DNA of 64,000 nucleotides from Paraescarpia echinospica (lineage: Eukaryota > Annelida > Polychaeta > Sabellida > Siboglinidae). This document shows positions 1-24,632 of this stretch, piece after piece. Numbering within the stretch: position 1 is the stretch's first letter; each line of letters begins with the position of its first letter. The notes under the pieces are model-generated. The model saw only the letters and a list, made by a program, of their open reading frames with translations. It was not told where the DNA came from and ran no database searches. Both the position numbers and the translations under genes were made by a program. The stretch lies in assembly GCA_020002185.1 (NCBI GenBank), contig CM034544.1, positions 29,481,031 through 29,545,030 of the forward strand, written 5' to 3'.

Positions 1-221
1 CCGGCATATTTTCTCTTTCACATGATTTCTCTCCAGTGGATCGTCGACCAATTTGTCATACACTGTTATTATTTTATCCTATAATAAACACTGCACAAAA
101 TGAATATAATTAGATTTGTTTAATGCAATTTTTTGTTTGGGTAATATTTTTTTAATTGTATTCTCATAATAGTATAGAATGCACTCTGTTACAAATGGCA
201 AAATATGTAAGTAGCACTTAC

Positions 222-285
222 CCGCGGATACGGTGATGCTCAATGCTGACAAGCACAACAAAATTGCAATGACGACAACCGACAT
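222..285 (-). CDS. Signal-peptide exon 1 of an i-type lysozyme-like gene (gene 1)
   Basis: This 64-base coding exon encodes a start Met, a hydrophobic core (VVVIAILLCLSAL) and an end at SITVSA plus one base of the next codon, followed by the donor GTAAGT (216-221 on the plus strand). Exon length, phase 1 end and the SAG junction match exon 1 of the four-exon lysozyme-like gene at 18688-18751, and the 5' flanks of the two exons are also alike (both have TTGGACTG beside the start codon on the plus strand). I infer that it is a paralogue whose remaining exons lie left of the window. The start was chosen by this alignment; an upstream in-frame Met exists. The product should be secreted. No mature-domain residues are visible, so the family assignment rests only on the paralogous exon. 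Confidence 0.6.
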
Positions 286-640
286 TTTGGACTGTAGCAT
301 GGAAAAGTACATTTAATTATGAACACAGCGTAATAACGTAATATGCATTTCACTGATATAATATTTACAGCAAACATAATAACTCTATCATTGTCAAGAT
401 GATTAGCAACGACTTCAAATGGAATACGTTATATTAAATTAACACTAATGAATATCATGGCTTGATCAGACTTGCAAATCAGGAGTTACTAGCTTTGATT
501 AATTTGTCGTGCTAAAGCTGTATTCGATATGGCAGTTTAAAATAGCATGTCCTCTTTGCACTCTCGTTGCAAGTTATCTTTTGGTTTATTTACAGTAATT
601 TTCTAAAGTTCAAAAGAAGAAGCATACGTAAAAAGCAAAG

Positions 641-911
641 TTGATAAAAAATGCTTCCAAAAAACACTACAATGACACCGCCATACATGCGAAGAAGCTT
701 AGACAATTTGAGGTAAACAGCGATTGCGCAACTCTTCAGAAGCGCGTCTTTTTCAGTTTTTCATTAGCAATTTTACTAACATGTGTTTCTGCAGTTTACA
801 AACATCGACAATACTCGTACATCAACGGATACGATGACATCGCCTGTTCCACCGCTGCCAGAAAGTACCACCTACTCGGAGGAAGAAACCATAGTAACTA
901 AAACTGGTTAA
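641..911 (+). CDS. Possible two last exons of an unrecognised gene
   Basis: An open stretch ends at 712 in a GAG/GTAAAC donor. A very good acceptor (TACTAAC branch-point-like sequence, pyrimidines, CAG) precedes 795. Joined in phase 0, the reading frame goes on for 38 codons to TAA at 909-911. The tail is rich in Ser, Thr, Pro and Glu (for example SPVPPLPESTTYSEEE) and ends IVTKTG, like a cytoplasmic tail. The upstream exon is basic and has an in-frame stop shortly before it, so an acceptor would have to lie between about 620 and 650, where none is convincing. No domain is recognised. It could be a chance pair of splice signals in a transposon-rich region. Confidence 0.28.
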
Positions 912-1097
912 AATTGACGATCACGCTATTGCTACACTGCAAGTGCAATTACACGATCTGGCCACTGCATCAGATAACACTTGCATACGGTGTACACGTA
1001 TTTATAAAACAAATAGTGTACATTTAGTTAATCAATGACAAAGCATGCGTCATGTTAACAAGTTCGTAGAATACAATAATGATTTTTTTTGCAGCCG

Positions 1098-1196
1098 TCG
1101 ACTCCCTTAACGATCCCGATCGCATCACGTGGCCGGTTCGATTGTTCAACAATCGAAATGAGCGCGTGATGCTATCTGAATCGGGAAGGGAGTCGA
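1098..1196. repeat. 99-bp imperfect palindrome (hairpin, MITE-like)
   Basis: The outer arms TCGACTCCCTT (1098-1108) and AAGGGAGTCGA (1186-1196) are exact reverse complements. Inner arms GCATCACG and CGTGATGC pair as well, and the centre is the near-perfect palindrome TTCGATTGTTCAACAATCGAA-like at 1137-1157. It may be a small non-autonomous element or a cruciform-forming sequence. No target-site duplication was established. Confidence 0.6.
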
Positions 1197-1254
1197 GATC
1201 GTGGCGCTTCCAAATACTCTCTAATGATTACATTAATTTGTTACAACATTATGT

Positions 1255-1372
<118 letters not shown>

Positions 1373-1645
1373 TAATCGCTCTGTTATTTCAACATGGTTG
1401 TCTGGTTCCAAGAGAATTGAACGTCGTTTTGATTTGTATAACATGGGTGAGAGTGAAGCGAATTTACCTGGTACCGTGCTATGTAATATTTTCCTTCATA
1501 GGATGTCCCCCTCCCCGGAATTTATTATAAAGTCCAGTAACAGTTCCCTACACAAAGGACACAAGCATATCATTCATACTTTCTTGTTTTAACGAATATG
1601 CCTAAGTTTTGTCGGACAGTTAAGTTCAAGCGAACTGATAACTAG

Positions 1646-2453
1646 ACTTTCTGTCTTATTCGTTCATATGTTTTAACTGTGTTAATTATTTCATCAACTT
1701 GTTGACTGGTGACATTTTTAAAGGTTGCCACTGTTTCTTTCTGTCTTATTCGTCCATATGTTTTAACTGTGTTAACTGTTTTATCACTGGTGACATGTTC
1801 AAAGGTTGCCACTGTTTCTTTGTGTCTTATTCGTCCATATGTTTTAACTGTGTTAACTGTGTCATCAGCATGTTGACTGTTGACATTTTCAAAGGTTGCC
1901 ACTATTTCTTTCTGTCTTATTCGTTCATATGTCTTCACTGTGTTAACTGTTTCATCAGCATGTTGACTGTTGACATTTTCAAAGGTTGCCACTGTTTCTT
2001 TCTGTCTTATTCGTTCATATGTCTTAACTGTGTTAACTGTTTCATCAGCATGTTGACTGTTGACATTTTCAAAGGTTGCCACTGTTTCTTTCTGTCTTAT
2101 TCGTTCATATGTCTTAACTGTGTTAACTGTTTCATCAGCATGTTGACTGTTGACATTTTCAAAGGTTGCCACTATTTCTTTCTGTCTTATTCGTTCATAT
2201 GTCTTAACTGTGTTAACTGTTTCATCAGCATGTTGACTGTTGACATTTTCAAAGGTTGCCACTGTTTCTTTCTGTCTTATTCGTTCATATGTCTTAACTG
2301 TGTTAACTGTTTCATCAACATGTTGACTGGTGACATGTTCAAAGGTTGCCACTTTTTCTTTCTGTCTTACTCGTTCATATGTTTTAACTGTGTTAACTGT
2401 TTCATCAACATGTTGACTGTTGACATTTTCAAAGGTTGCCACTGTTTCTTTAA
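1646..2453. repeat. 90-bp minisatellite, about nine units
   Basis: Units start about every 90 bases (for example AAAGGTTGCC at 1981 and 2071), with one shorter unit near 1790. Because 90 is a multiple of three, the array stays open over about 800 bases on both strands. On the minus strand it would give a 30-residue repeat containing TVKTYERIRQKE; on the plus strand a Cys/Phe-rich repeat. No splice or start context supports either as a gene, so it is scored as a tandem array. Confidence 0.9.
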
Positions 2454-3221
2454 GTCACACATTCATTGTAATTAACTGTTAGAAAATCACTTTGTTCTAG
2501 CAGGGGCTCCTGTGAACAAAGTATGTTGAATGGAGGTAATAGCGACATTCTCTGTCTCAACAGCCCTCTTTTAGTCGTGTCACTTTAAACCATTTGACAG
2601 CAAATAACATTTGGTAAAACCAGGCATCGCCGACACAATCGTCGATGTATGCATAGTGAACCTAAACAGAACTCGGCAAACACGTCTGCTCATTAGAAGT
2701 AAGTGTAAGACCGAGTCGAGCGACAAAGACACTTCTTTATGAGTCCTTTGGCCAACGCGAGAACGTCGTCGAATCTGCGTTGAAGTTTACTTCTCAAGCG
2801 AAACAGGTAAATATGTTGTTTCCGTACTGAATTTAACTTCGTGTATTGCACGACATATACGAGAACATTATGCAATTTGAAATCATACGTCAGCTATTGT
2901 TTGTACATCAAAGTAAAACTAATAAGACATACTTGTTATGTAGCAAAGTTGCCTCGGAAGAATATAAACGAAACCTTCGCTTGAATTAGAAAAGCAATGT
3001 TCTTCTTAAATTACCGATCTTGTGAGATTTAAAAATAGAAGGACAAAAGAAAGAGCAGTAAGCTGTTTACTATTGATGAAGTGTGAGCCAACGGGGCGTG
3101 TATTGAAATAAGTTTCTTGTCGTTGTAATGGTGACAACGCCGATGACGAGAACAACGATTTGTATTGTTATTATTATTATTATACTTAGGTAACGATAAC
3201 AAATTTATTTACATATCCCAG

Positions 3222-4937
<1,716 letters not shown>

Positions 4938-5000
4938 AAATAAATAATTCAGTCTGTCCATACCGACTTGTTGTCGTGACTGCCGTATCGACTGTTATTT

Positions 5001-5006
5001 AATAAA
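5001..5006 (+). promoter_or_regulatory. Polyadenylation signal AATAAA for gene 2
   Basis: A canonical AATAAA sits 64 bases after the stop codon at 4935-4937. A second AATAAA at 4939-4944 nearly touches the stop. Confidence 0.5.
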
Positions 5007-7960
5007 GTCAGCGATGTAAGCATTTCGACTTGTTAACTGTTTTTGTCCCACGCCTGCAAGCTAGATTCAGTCAGTTGACTTAGGGGGGTGATGTCCGCAT
5101 TGACGGTGTTTCTTTTGAATGATTCCGCTGCTCTAAGTGGGTCGTTTTAGTGCACACACGATTGATAAGAACAAAAGAGGGAGTAAACACTTGAAACACC
5201 AGTTGTAGTATGCACATAAATAACTCGAAACTTCTTTGCCCAGATAGGTCAAACAAACACATCAAACACCAATTGTATTGTTCTAGTCTAAACCGTGAAA
5301 CACGGGTGTATTTCTGCAAGACCATGACTACTTGTTTCCAATATTGACAATGTTGTATACAACTTAAACTTCATTGACATGTTGGTGTAAAACTACACCA
5401 ACACACACAATCTGCTGCAGGAAACTCTTCGACCAGTTGAAGTAAAAACGTGCCAGATTCCAATCAGAACCGCTGCTGTTCTTCCGCTTGAAGTGGGCGA
5501 TATAAGGGTATTTTGGTATAAATTAGAATCGCATAGGCGTTCCATTCGTTTTCAAAATCTAAGCTAGTTTATGCTATATGCAGATATTCAAATTAAAACA
5601 TATTGTGTGAATTATCCGTAAATCTGTAAATTTACGAACGCTCAATGACGCTTTGCGATTAGATTGGCGTGCTCAATTGGTTGGATGATAAACCTTCAAA
5701 CCCAAACCCCCTAACATTGATCTCAAGGTTAAGCATTCCAAACTAGATGTACATTTAATGGTAAGCTGACGAATATGGCCCTACGTTTACTCATTTGTTG
5801 CACACTGTGCACAGTGTTAATATTACACGAACACACGTACATGTATGGGGAGTGCCTCTTTCTTCAAAGCCCTACTGTTGAACATCGTTCCGTTGTAATA
5901 ATAGCGTAAAAGCGCATGTAACCGCGGGATACTGACACATTTTGTTTGTTTCAGTGTAGGCCCTATTATGCTTACAGTGGGTCCGTGTCCGAACCCCCTT
6001 GCCTGTGGGATTCCTCTTGGGACACGGGGCAAACTCTGGACCGGCCGCCGATATGTCCGTATAGGTTGTTGGACCTAGAGACAGGCAGACACACATACGT
6101 TTCGCTCCATTAATAGTACATTTGTGTGTGTGTACGCGTTGACTGTTTTATTTTATTTTAATACTCTCATCAGAAAAAAGCTCATTGGCTGCATCATGCT
6201 TCGACAGATCAAGCGAACAGATTACGACCACATTCATTTAGCACGTTCTGACCGCGACTTTGTAGTATTCGATTAAATTCTTTAATCTTCCTAACGATGT
6301 CATCAACATATGTCAGTTCATGCCAGCAATTGTCTTCTAGCAAACTTTATGCTGCAAATCGTTGGGAAACATAAAAAACTAAATTGTTACATTATACCTC
6401 TAAGAGCTCTTTAAAGAACCCTACCAAAAACAACGAGTGAAGAAGTACGGATTCTTGTTGGGACCCAACCCCTAATAAAGTGCCCTCTGATTGGCCTTGA
6501 TTTCTTGAGACTTGATGATGTTTGGCATCAAATGTTCGCGACTAAAGAAACAGTTTATGTTTTGAAGGCTGTTTGTTCGCACATTTGCCACAAATCTGAT
6601 GGCGTGTCCTGTCACCACAGTTGCCCAATCGACCATAAACAAATATTGTAACGTTTATAATACGATGGTAGTTTGGATTAAAAAGCACAGTAAAACCTAA
6701 TCACAAAAAGTACCGCGGCACACTGGTTGAGAAACACCGGCTTAGATCATAATACCAGTATGATCGTCTTCCTTAGACCCCCCATTACTGTGTATATGAC
6801 GGATCTAAACTTGGTGTATAGACAATTTATTTTATAACCTCGAAGAACAAATAATTGTTTTAAAAGATCCCAGCTTACTCTAATTAATTAATAATTTAAT
6901 TAAGTAATTCATATTTTTGTGTAGGCTAGTCAGTCAGCGGCGAGGAATTTTCATTGTGAACCCACGAGGCGCCATGTAAAGAATAGTGATATCTAGCGGG
7001 TACCATTAGCTCATAAATAAGAACTGTACAATGGTGTCCGTCAGATGAAGCTATATTGCACTGTCGGCGACGTTTTGTTGGGGATTGGTTACTGTATATA
7101 GTTGCGTCAGCCATATTGAGACGATATCACTTTTGTCTAACGTTTTGGTTCCTGTTTTTATAAACACATGCCTGATAGTTCAAACTGCCCTGTCCTTGCA
7201 CACTTGCCACTGTTGGGGACGACAACCCCTTCGCTTCCCACCCCAAACACGCAAGTTCTGTCAGTGTTCTGCAATAAAATCTGACGGAGTATTTGATTGA
7301 TTATCCATTTGTACTATGACACATCTCGACATACACAAGCCGTCTGTTTCTGTCGCTGTCTGCCATTGATATCGGCTTCAGCTATTAATGTCGCGTGGTG
7401 TACCGACGTACATAATCACATAATAATCTCTCCCGTAGTACCAGAAATGTATCTCAGCCAAAATTACCTAAAGCTAAAACTGCCTACTATTAACGCAGTT
7501 TTTTAATTGTACTTTGTTTTATATGTGTCATGTATGTTATGATTTTAATTATTAATTTTTTTATTTTAATTATTTATTTTATATATTGATATACTTTTAT
7601 GTATTATTTGTCTTTAATTATTATTATTTTTAATTTCTATTTAAATGATAAATAAATCAATCAAAAACTACAGACCACCAGTGGCCACACTACTCACGGA
7701 TGTGTCACCTCCCGAATATTATATGTGTGTTTATCTAAAGGCACAATATAACACTTCTTTATTTGTGTAAGAATAATTACTACCTTTGCTCGATGGTTTA
7801 CATGTATACAGTAAACAATGTTTTAAGTACAGTTACACATCGACGTACGTAGTGTCGATATGCCCCACTTGTAAGACCTGTGTCCGCCCCTGTCTGAAGG
7901 CGAGGAAGACGGCCGGAAACGTAGACGTTGGTAGAAACGCAAGGAGTAAACACGTCAAAC
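5007..7960. other. Intergenic stretch without a supported gene
   Basis: Only short open frames without domains or splice support were seen. A strongly AT-rich tract lies at about 7507-7665, and ATTAATTAATAATTTAATTAA-type runs lie near 6880-6905. Confidence 0.5.
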
Positions 7961-7980
7961 CCTTTGTAAGCACCAGTGTC

Positions 7981-7986
7981 TTTATT
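7981..7986 (-). promoter_or_regulatory. Polyadenylation signal AATAAA for lysozyme-like gene 3
   Basis: TTTATT on the plus strand reads AATAAA on the minus strand, about 104 bases after the stop codon of the four-exon gene at 8090-8092. Confidence 0.5.
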
Positions 7987-8089
7987 AAGGGAAAGTGGAC
8001 GTAAGGGTTAAAGTGTATTATTTTTGTATAGCCAACATCAATACAATTCCCAACCACAGATTCTCGTCTTCTTCCATCGCGTCGTTCAC

Positions 8090-18751
<10,662 letters not shown>

Positions 18752-18789
18752 CTTGGACTGCAACGTGGAAGCATACATTATTCATCATC

Positions 18790-21700
18790 ACTTAACATCA
18801 CTAACTAGTAGTGGTAAATGTTGTTTCTAGTCTACTTATAGAACATGTTCGTTGTAGTAATCAGTAAAGAATTTCAAATCAGTATGCAGGTAGGAGCTCA
18901 CTCACAGAGGAATTGTAAAGGAATCTCGAAGGGTGTTTCGCACCAATTCTGTGCAAGCTTTAGACGTCCCCTGAAGCAATAGGCTGACACACAAAGAACA
19001 ACTTGATGCAGACGTAGACGTACTGTCAGATACGAATTTAGCCTCGAACTAGCTGGTCTGTTATCGCTACACAGAAGAGTCAGTTAAATATTTATCTTGT
19101 GGACACCAATTCGGGGGGAAAAAACAGAGGTAAACTGAGAAAACATACAACAAACATATTTGTGAACGTCTTTATGTTGATGTATCTTACGGTTCTTTGA
19201 CTAGATGGACAATGCTCGTCACTGTCTCCACCTAACGAATGATGATGACAACGAAGCATTGTAGCCTTAGATGTTTCAAGTTATTATTGAGTCACGCAGA
19301 ATAATAATCTAACTGTGTTGTTCCATCACACTGATTCGAAATATTTAAATATATAATCACGAATTGAATAGAATGAAATATTCTAGTGTAACACCACATA
19401 TACAAACTAACTGATGAATACATGACGAACAATTTCGGTGCTTCATACGTACCTGTTTCGACTGAAATCAACTTCAACGGAAATGTTAACGGCTGTATAA
19501 CGACGTAGAGTTGACGCAGTCTTCACGTTGGTCACACGACTATTACAGATGCCGTCTTCTTGTGTCTTGATCGCTGCGTGACTCGTAATGTGCAGAAGTG
19601 GCTACTGTCTTCCGTTTATTTCCCTTATTTATACATAAATTATTATGTGGACGAAAGCAGGTTTCCGGCAAAGTTGTTCGCATTCGAGTTGTGTTAGACT
19701 GACAGGCGTTGCACACCTGGTATAAAACATGGTCTGCAAAAACAGTACACTCCATGGTGCTGTCCGTTTTTAGTTGACGAACCTGCGTATGTCATCTATA
19801 GAAGTTGTCGTCTCCTTTGAAAATGTCAGCAATCATCCTATTGTTCAACAAGTGTTCTTTTCGCAGTAAATAGCCATTAGTTTGCAATTTACTTCGCCTA
19901 CAACAATAATTCATCTTTTTTATTGTTTTACAAGCGATGCTGGTTCTAGTTAGAGGTAAATCACCCGCCACGAGGTGACAATACCTATGTCTAGGTGTAT
20001 GACGAGATGTCACAGTGTTCTGGTTCGAGGTAAATCACCCGCCACGAGGTGACGATACCAATATCTAGGTGTATGACGAGATGTCACAGTGACCTGTGGT
20101 GCGCCGTGTGGTGCCGTAATATGACGTTAAGTGTATCGAGGTGATAACATTTTTATACCAGCATTCGCGTGGTCGCGATGGGGTATTGCGGTGATAGATC
20201 TAAACACTGTACGGCGATGTAGCTTCAAACAATATTTGTAGCTAATGTAGACGGTAGGTTTACCATAATTACAAAGTTACATGTTCATGGTTAACAAAAT
20301 AAAACAATGTTTGTCAATTTAAAAATTATCGTCCGTACATTGCTGCCATGGCATCTGGAGATTGACAGTCCACCGGGAAAGACTTTCGTAGGTTCTATCG
20401 ACGTATTACGGGCCTGTTGGGTTATAGACATTGATGCACGATTACATATGCCATTGTATGTGTCATTAACCCAAACGCTAATCTCAACAGGTCTAGTAGA
20501 CTTTTGCGTATCAATGAAACGCAATCCTTGATCAGCATTTACGCCTATATGTTTTGTTTTCAGATTGTTTTTTGACCAATTGATTTAGTGGTACAAACTC
20601 TTGCTGCTGTTGCTGCTACTACAGTTATTACCATAAATGAATGCGTCAAGTAGTTATTGTTTCAAGGTGTGTTGTTTTGTTATGCAATTAGTGTTAAGAT
20701 CCTATTTACTGTTTTCCACTGTTTGGATGGAGTGCTTTATTGTGTAGTTTATCCCCTTTGTTTAGAGCCGTGTCAGTGAGTTCCGGCTGTGTTCTTTGTT
20801 TCGTTCAGAGCGACGGCTACCGTCGAGCAGCTGCGTTCGCAAGCACAACAATCGATCGTGTCACAAATATTACTTTACATTTATTTGTGAAGTATTAATT
20901 ATAACTGTACTCTTATGATCGTGGTTGGTCTTAATAAATCTTTGAAATGTTATTAATATTACCGATATTGATATTAATAATGTATCTCATTCCATTAGGG
21001 GAGACGTATTACTATAGTCAGACTAGGCCCTACGTGATCAGTATTACGTTACTCAGAAAAGCGTTCATCTATTTTTGTTTCTAGGGTGTAAAACTGACGT
21101 AATTTGTGTGTAATTGAGAGGGTCATAGACCCTCACGCATATTGCGAATATGCGTTAATATTATTACGTAATCAATATTATGCTAATTAGGAGGGTATTG
21201 TTTTATATTCGGGGGTTAATCGGACGTCATGTTATGCTTTCTCAATTGTTTTTCCTACACGGATTTTGGGATTCAGCACACCTAAATTACCCTAAAACGT
21301 GTGTCGGTATAAAAGTACAAACGCACACACGCACGCACGCACACACACACACGCACACATGCACACACGCACACACGTAAACACGCACACACGCGAACGC
21401 ACACGTCCACACACACTTGCTTCATGGATAATCATGTTTTATTCAATCAGATACCAAGTACCTACGAAGTGGACACACATTTAATTTAAAACATTCTAAT
21501 TCATTGTTGTAATTAGGATAGGATATGCTGCCCGGATGAAACGACGAATTGGTGTAATTGTATCTTATCCCTCTTGCAATAGTTATTCATTCATTTCATT
21601 TTACCTTATAAAATAAAACATTGAACAACCATACATTGTAATTCAGTCCTCTGCAAATATATAGTATATATAAATTATCCAATATTTAAATTATTCGCGG

Positions 21701-22150
21701 ATAAATATTTGCTTCTCAGGGGAGTCGTGTTGGGAGGGGTTCATAAAATTGGGTTGTGTGGAAAGTAGAAAGAAATGTGTCGGGGATCGCTTTTGAAGAG
21801 ACTTGCGAAAAAGGGTAGTTCGGCCGATCCCTCCCTGGTTCCGGGCTTGTTACGACGCCTAAGTTGTTATTGTACGTGGTAGGTTGTCGTTAATAGGGAC
21901 ACATTCATGATATACAAAAACCGTTTTTGCAGTCGTTAATTGTCTAATTATTGTGATCAATTTCAACTGTGACAAACATTACTGTTTATGAAGGACATTC
22001 CGCTAATGTCTGCATGCGTGATAATATACATATATAAAAACATTTATGTATTTAATACATATATATATGGTGTGCGTAATATGCACGTAGTATTACATTC
22101 ACCTAGGGACAAGCACAAGTGTAAAACACACACGCGCAGTTTGTAATTGC
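18790..22150. other. Stretch without a supported gene; small repeats
   Basis: No convincing exon was seen. It holds a 74-bp tandem duplication at about 19941-20092 (GAGGTAAATCACCCGCCACG at 19953 and 20027) and an AC-rich tract at 21314-21417. AT-rich sequence surrounds 22020-22070. Confidence 0.5.
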
Positions 22151-22159
22151 GAACAACCT

Positions 22160-23545
22160 GGACATGATTGTTATACGCGAAACGTGGCTTAAACAAGAAG
22201 ATCATGTGATTATCAGTGACATAACGCCAGGTGGATATTGTCTCAAACAAGTTCCCCACTCGGCACCAAAGCGAGGCGGAGACATCGCCTTAATGTACAG
22301 GACAGGGTTTAATGTGCGTTTCGCAGACACAGGCCTGTCACTAAAATCCTTTGAGTTCCTGTCAGCTGAATTCATCACCCCAACTGTATCCACACGCTTG
22401 GTCACTCTCTACCGTGACTTGACTTACTGACTTAAGTACCATTCTCGGATTCGAGTGTGGGCAGTTCCCTGACGAACCCAAACTGGAGCGGTTCTGGCAC
22501 ATCTTGGCGGCGGTGGTGATGTCAATGTCAGCAGTGGCCAGGTCATGGGCGATTGAATCGGACAACAGAGTCTTGGCTCGTCCTCTCGGGCGTCGCCATC
22601 CTGCTGTTTTAGGAACAAAGACTCGGCGGCCGGGACGATGCACGTCATGCAATGAAGGTGTCCATACGAGCAGAGACGGTATTAACGAAGGAGGGATAAT
22701 GCAGTGGGTTGGCCGGTTCTGTCTCGTATAGAGCAGTTGGTGGTGTGCTGTTGCCAGGAGATACGTAACAAACGAAGCTGGCGTCGCATATTGAACACGT
22801 CGAGGCAACGGCGATCTGTGAGACTCTCTACCATCCACAGCAGAAATTCACCAGCTGTTCCTTCAGTGAATTCCTCGAAGATTTTACATTACTGATCGAC
22901 ATCGTTTTACTTAATCCAATGCCTGTTCTTATCGCAGGCGATTTCAATATTAGTATTGATGATCCGTGTGACAATAGTGGCAACGCCTTCCTTCGTCTGC
23001 TGTCCAGCAGTGGTCTTCAGCAAAATATCGATAGTGTTACTCACAAGAAAGGTCACACTTTGGATCTCTTGATCACTAGAGAGTCTGACCCACCTGTCAT
23101 CGATGATATTTGTATTACTGACAGGGTATCAGATATTTCGGCGATCATGGCAAAAATCCACCTACAGCGACCTCGAGTTCAGAGAAAAATGATAAAATCA
23201 CGCAAAAGTTTCTACGATTAACATTCCATCTTTCTGTGAGGAATTATTTGACATGGATCTTAGCAGTCCCGCTTACGCCTAGAACGCGCTGTCTGCAGAA
23301 GGTGAGAGATGCAACAATATTCTCACCCAAGCTCTTGATAGGCATGCTCCGATGAAGGAACGGTGTGAGAAACTTCACCCAAGTTCTCCGTGGTTTGGTG
23401 AAAACATCATGACAGGGAAGGAGTTAGGGCGCCAGCTTGAGAAAGAATGGAGAAAATCACGTCTTGAAATTGACCGCCAAAATTACTGCCATCATAAGCA
23501 AGCGGTTATTCATCAAATCAAACTGCCCAAATCACACTACAACAA
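22160..23545 (+). mobile_element. LINE fragment (endonuclease part) broken by another element and a minisatellite
   Basis: The plus strand encodes parts of an apurinic-like LINE endonuclease: RETWLKQED, RGGDIALMYR, then VLIAGDFNISIDDP and HTLDLLITRE. It continues into the linker before the RT (DRHAPMKERC, SPWFGENI, LEIDRQNYCHHKQ). The frame has stops (23221, 23281 region). The RT itself is absent, as a 57-bp tandem array begins at about 23548. This is a different family from the LINEs at 10, 34 and 55 kb. Confidence 0.8.
22425..22838 (-). mobile_element. Probable 3' fragment of another non-LTR element inserted in the LINE
   Basis: The LINE frame of the plus strand stops at about 22428 and resumes near 22840. 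Between these, the minus strand is open and contains RRPRGRAKTLLSDSIAHDL and AAKMCQNRSS. This resembles the end of RTE- or jockey-type LINE proteins (RPRGRPKTRW...QDRxxWR). The family assignment is tentative. Confidence 0.45.
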
Positions 23546-23547
23546 GT

Positions 23548-24632
23548 TGCTATATGTTATATGTGTATGGGGGTGACTGGACACTGTCAGAGTCCCAACC
23601 TTCTGTCTATATGTTATATGTGTATGGGGGTGACTGGACACTGTCAGAGTCCCAACCTTCCATCTATACGTGTATGAGGGTGACTGGGTCCTGTCAGAGT
23701 CCCAACCTTCCGTCTACATGTTATATGTGTATGGGGGTAACTGCACACTTTCAGAGTCCCAACCTTCCGTCTGTATGTTATATGTGTATGGGGGTGACAG
23801 GACACTGTCAGAATCTCACTCAGCCTTCTGTCTATATGTTATATGTGTATGGGGGTGATTGGACACTGTCAGAGTCCCAACCTTCTGTCTATATGTTATA
23901 TGTGTATGGGGGTGACTGGCCACTGTCAGAGTCCCAACCTTCCATCTATACGTGTATGAGGGTGACTGGGTCCTGTCAGAGTCCCAACCTTCCGTCTATA
24001 TGTTATATGTGTATGGGGGTGACTGGACACTGTCAGAGTCCCAACCTTCCGTCTCTATGTTATATGTGTATGCGGGTGACTGGACACTGTCAGAGTCCCA
24101 TGTGTATGGGGGGTGACAGGACACTGTCAGAATCTCAGCCTTCTGTCTATATGTTATATGTGTATGGGGGTGACTGGACACTGTCACAGTCCCAACCTTC
24201 TGTCTATATGTTATATGTGTATGGGGGTGACTGGACACTGTCAGAGTCCCAACCTTCCGTCTATACGTGTATGAGGGTGACTGGGCCCTGTCAGAGTCCC
24301 AACCTTCCGTCTATATGTTATATGTGTATGGGGGAGACTGGACACTGTCAGAGTCCCAACCTTCTGTCTATATGTTATATGTGTACACTGTCAGAGTCCC
24401 AAACTTCCGTCTATATGTTATATGTGTATGGGGGTGACTGGACACTGTCAGAGTCCCAACCTTCTGTCTATATGTTATATGTGTATGAGGGTGATTAAAC
24501 CCTGTCAGAGTCCCAACCTTCCGTCTCTATGTTATATGTGTATGGGGGTGACTGGACCCTGTCAGAGTCCCAACCTTCCGTCTATATGTTATATGTGTAT
24601 GGGGTTGACTGGACACTGTCAGAGTCCCAAAA
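23548..24632. repeat. 57-bp minisatellite
   Basis: Units of TATGTTATATGTGTATGGGG, GTGACTGGACACTGTCAGAG and TCCCAACCTTC-type sequence repeat every 57 bases (TGACTGG at 23574 and 23631), mixed with shorter units carrying CTATACGTGTATGAGG. Since 57 is a multiple of three, long frames result; I do not regard them as genes. Confidence 0.95.

Noticed and set aside
2526..2570. Possible exon 1 of lysozyme-like gene 2 (MEVIATFSVSTALF)
   Set aside because: It resembles the paralogous signal peptide over a short stretch only, runs into TAG and has no donor.
2697..2807. Possible plus-strand exon between TTAG and CAG/GTAAAT
   Set aside because: Open over 35 codons with usable splice sites, but there is no domain and no partner exon.
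23437..24498. 353-codon frame with repeated MCMGVTGHCQSPNLPS-like units
   Set aside because: A 57-bp minisatellite; the unit length is a multiple of three.
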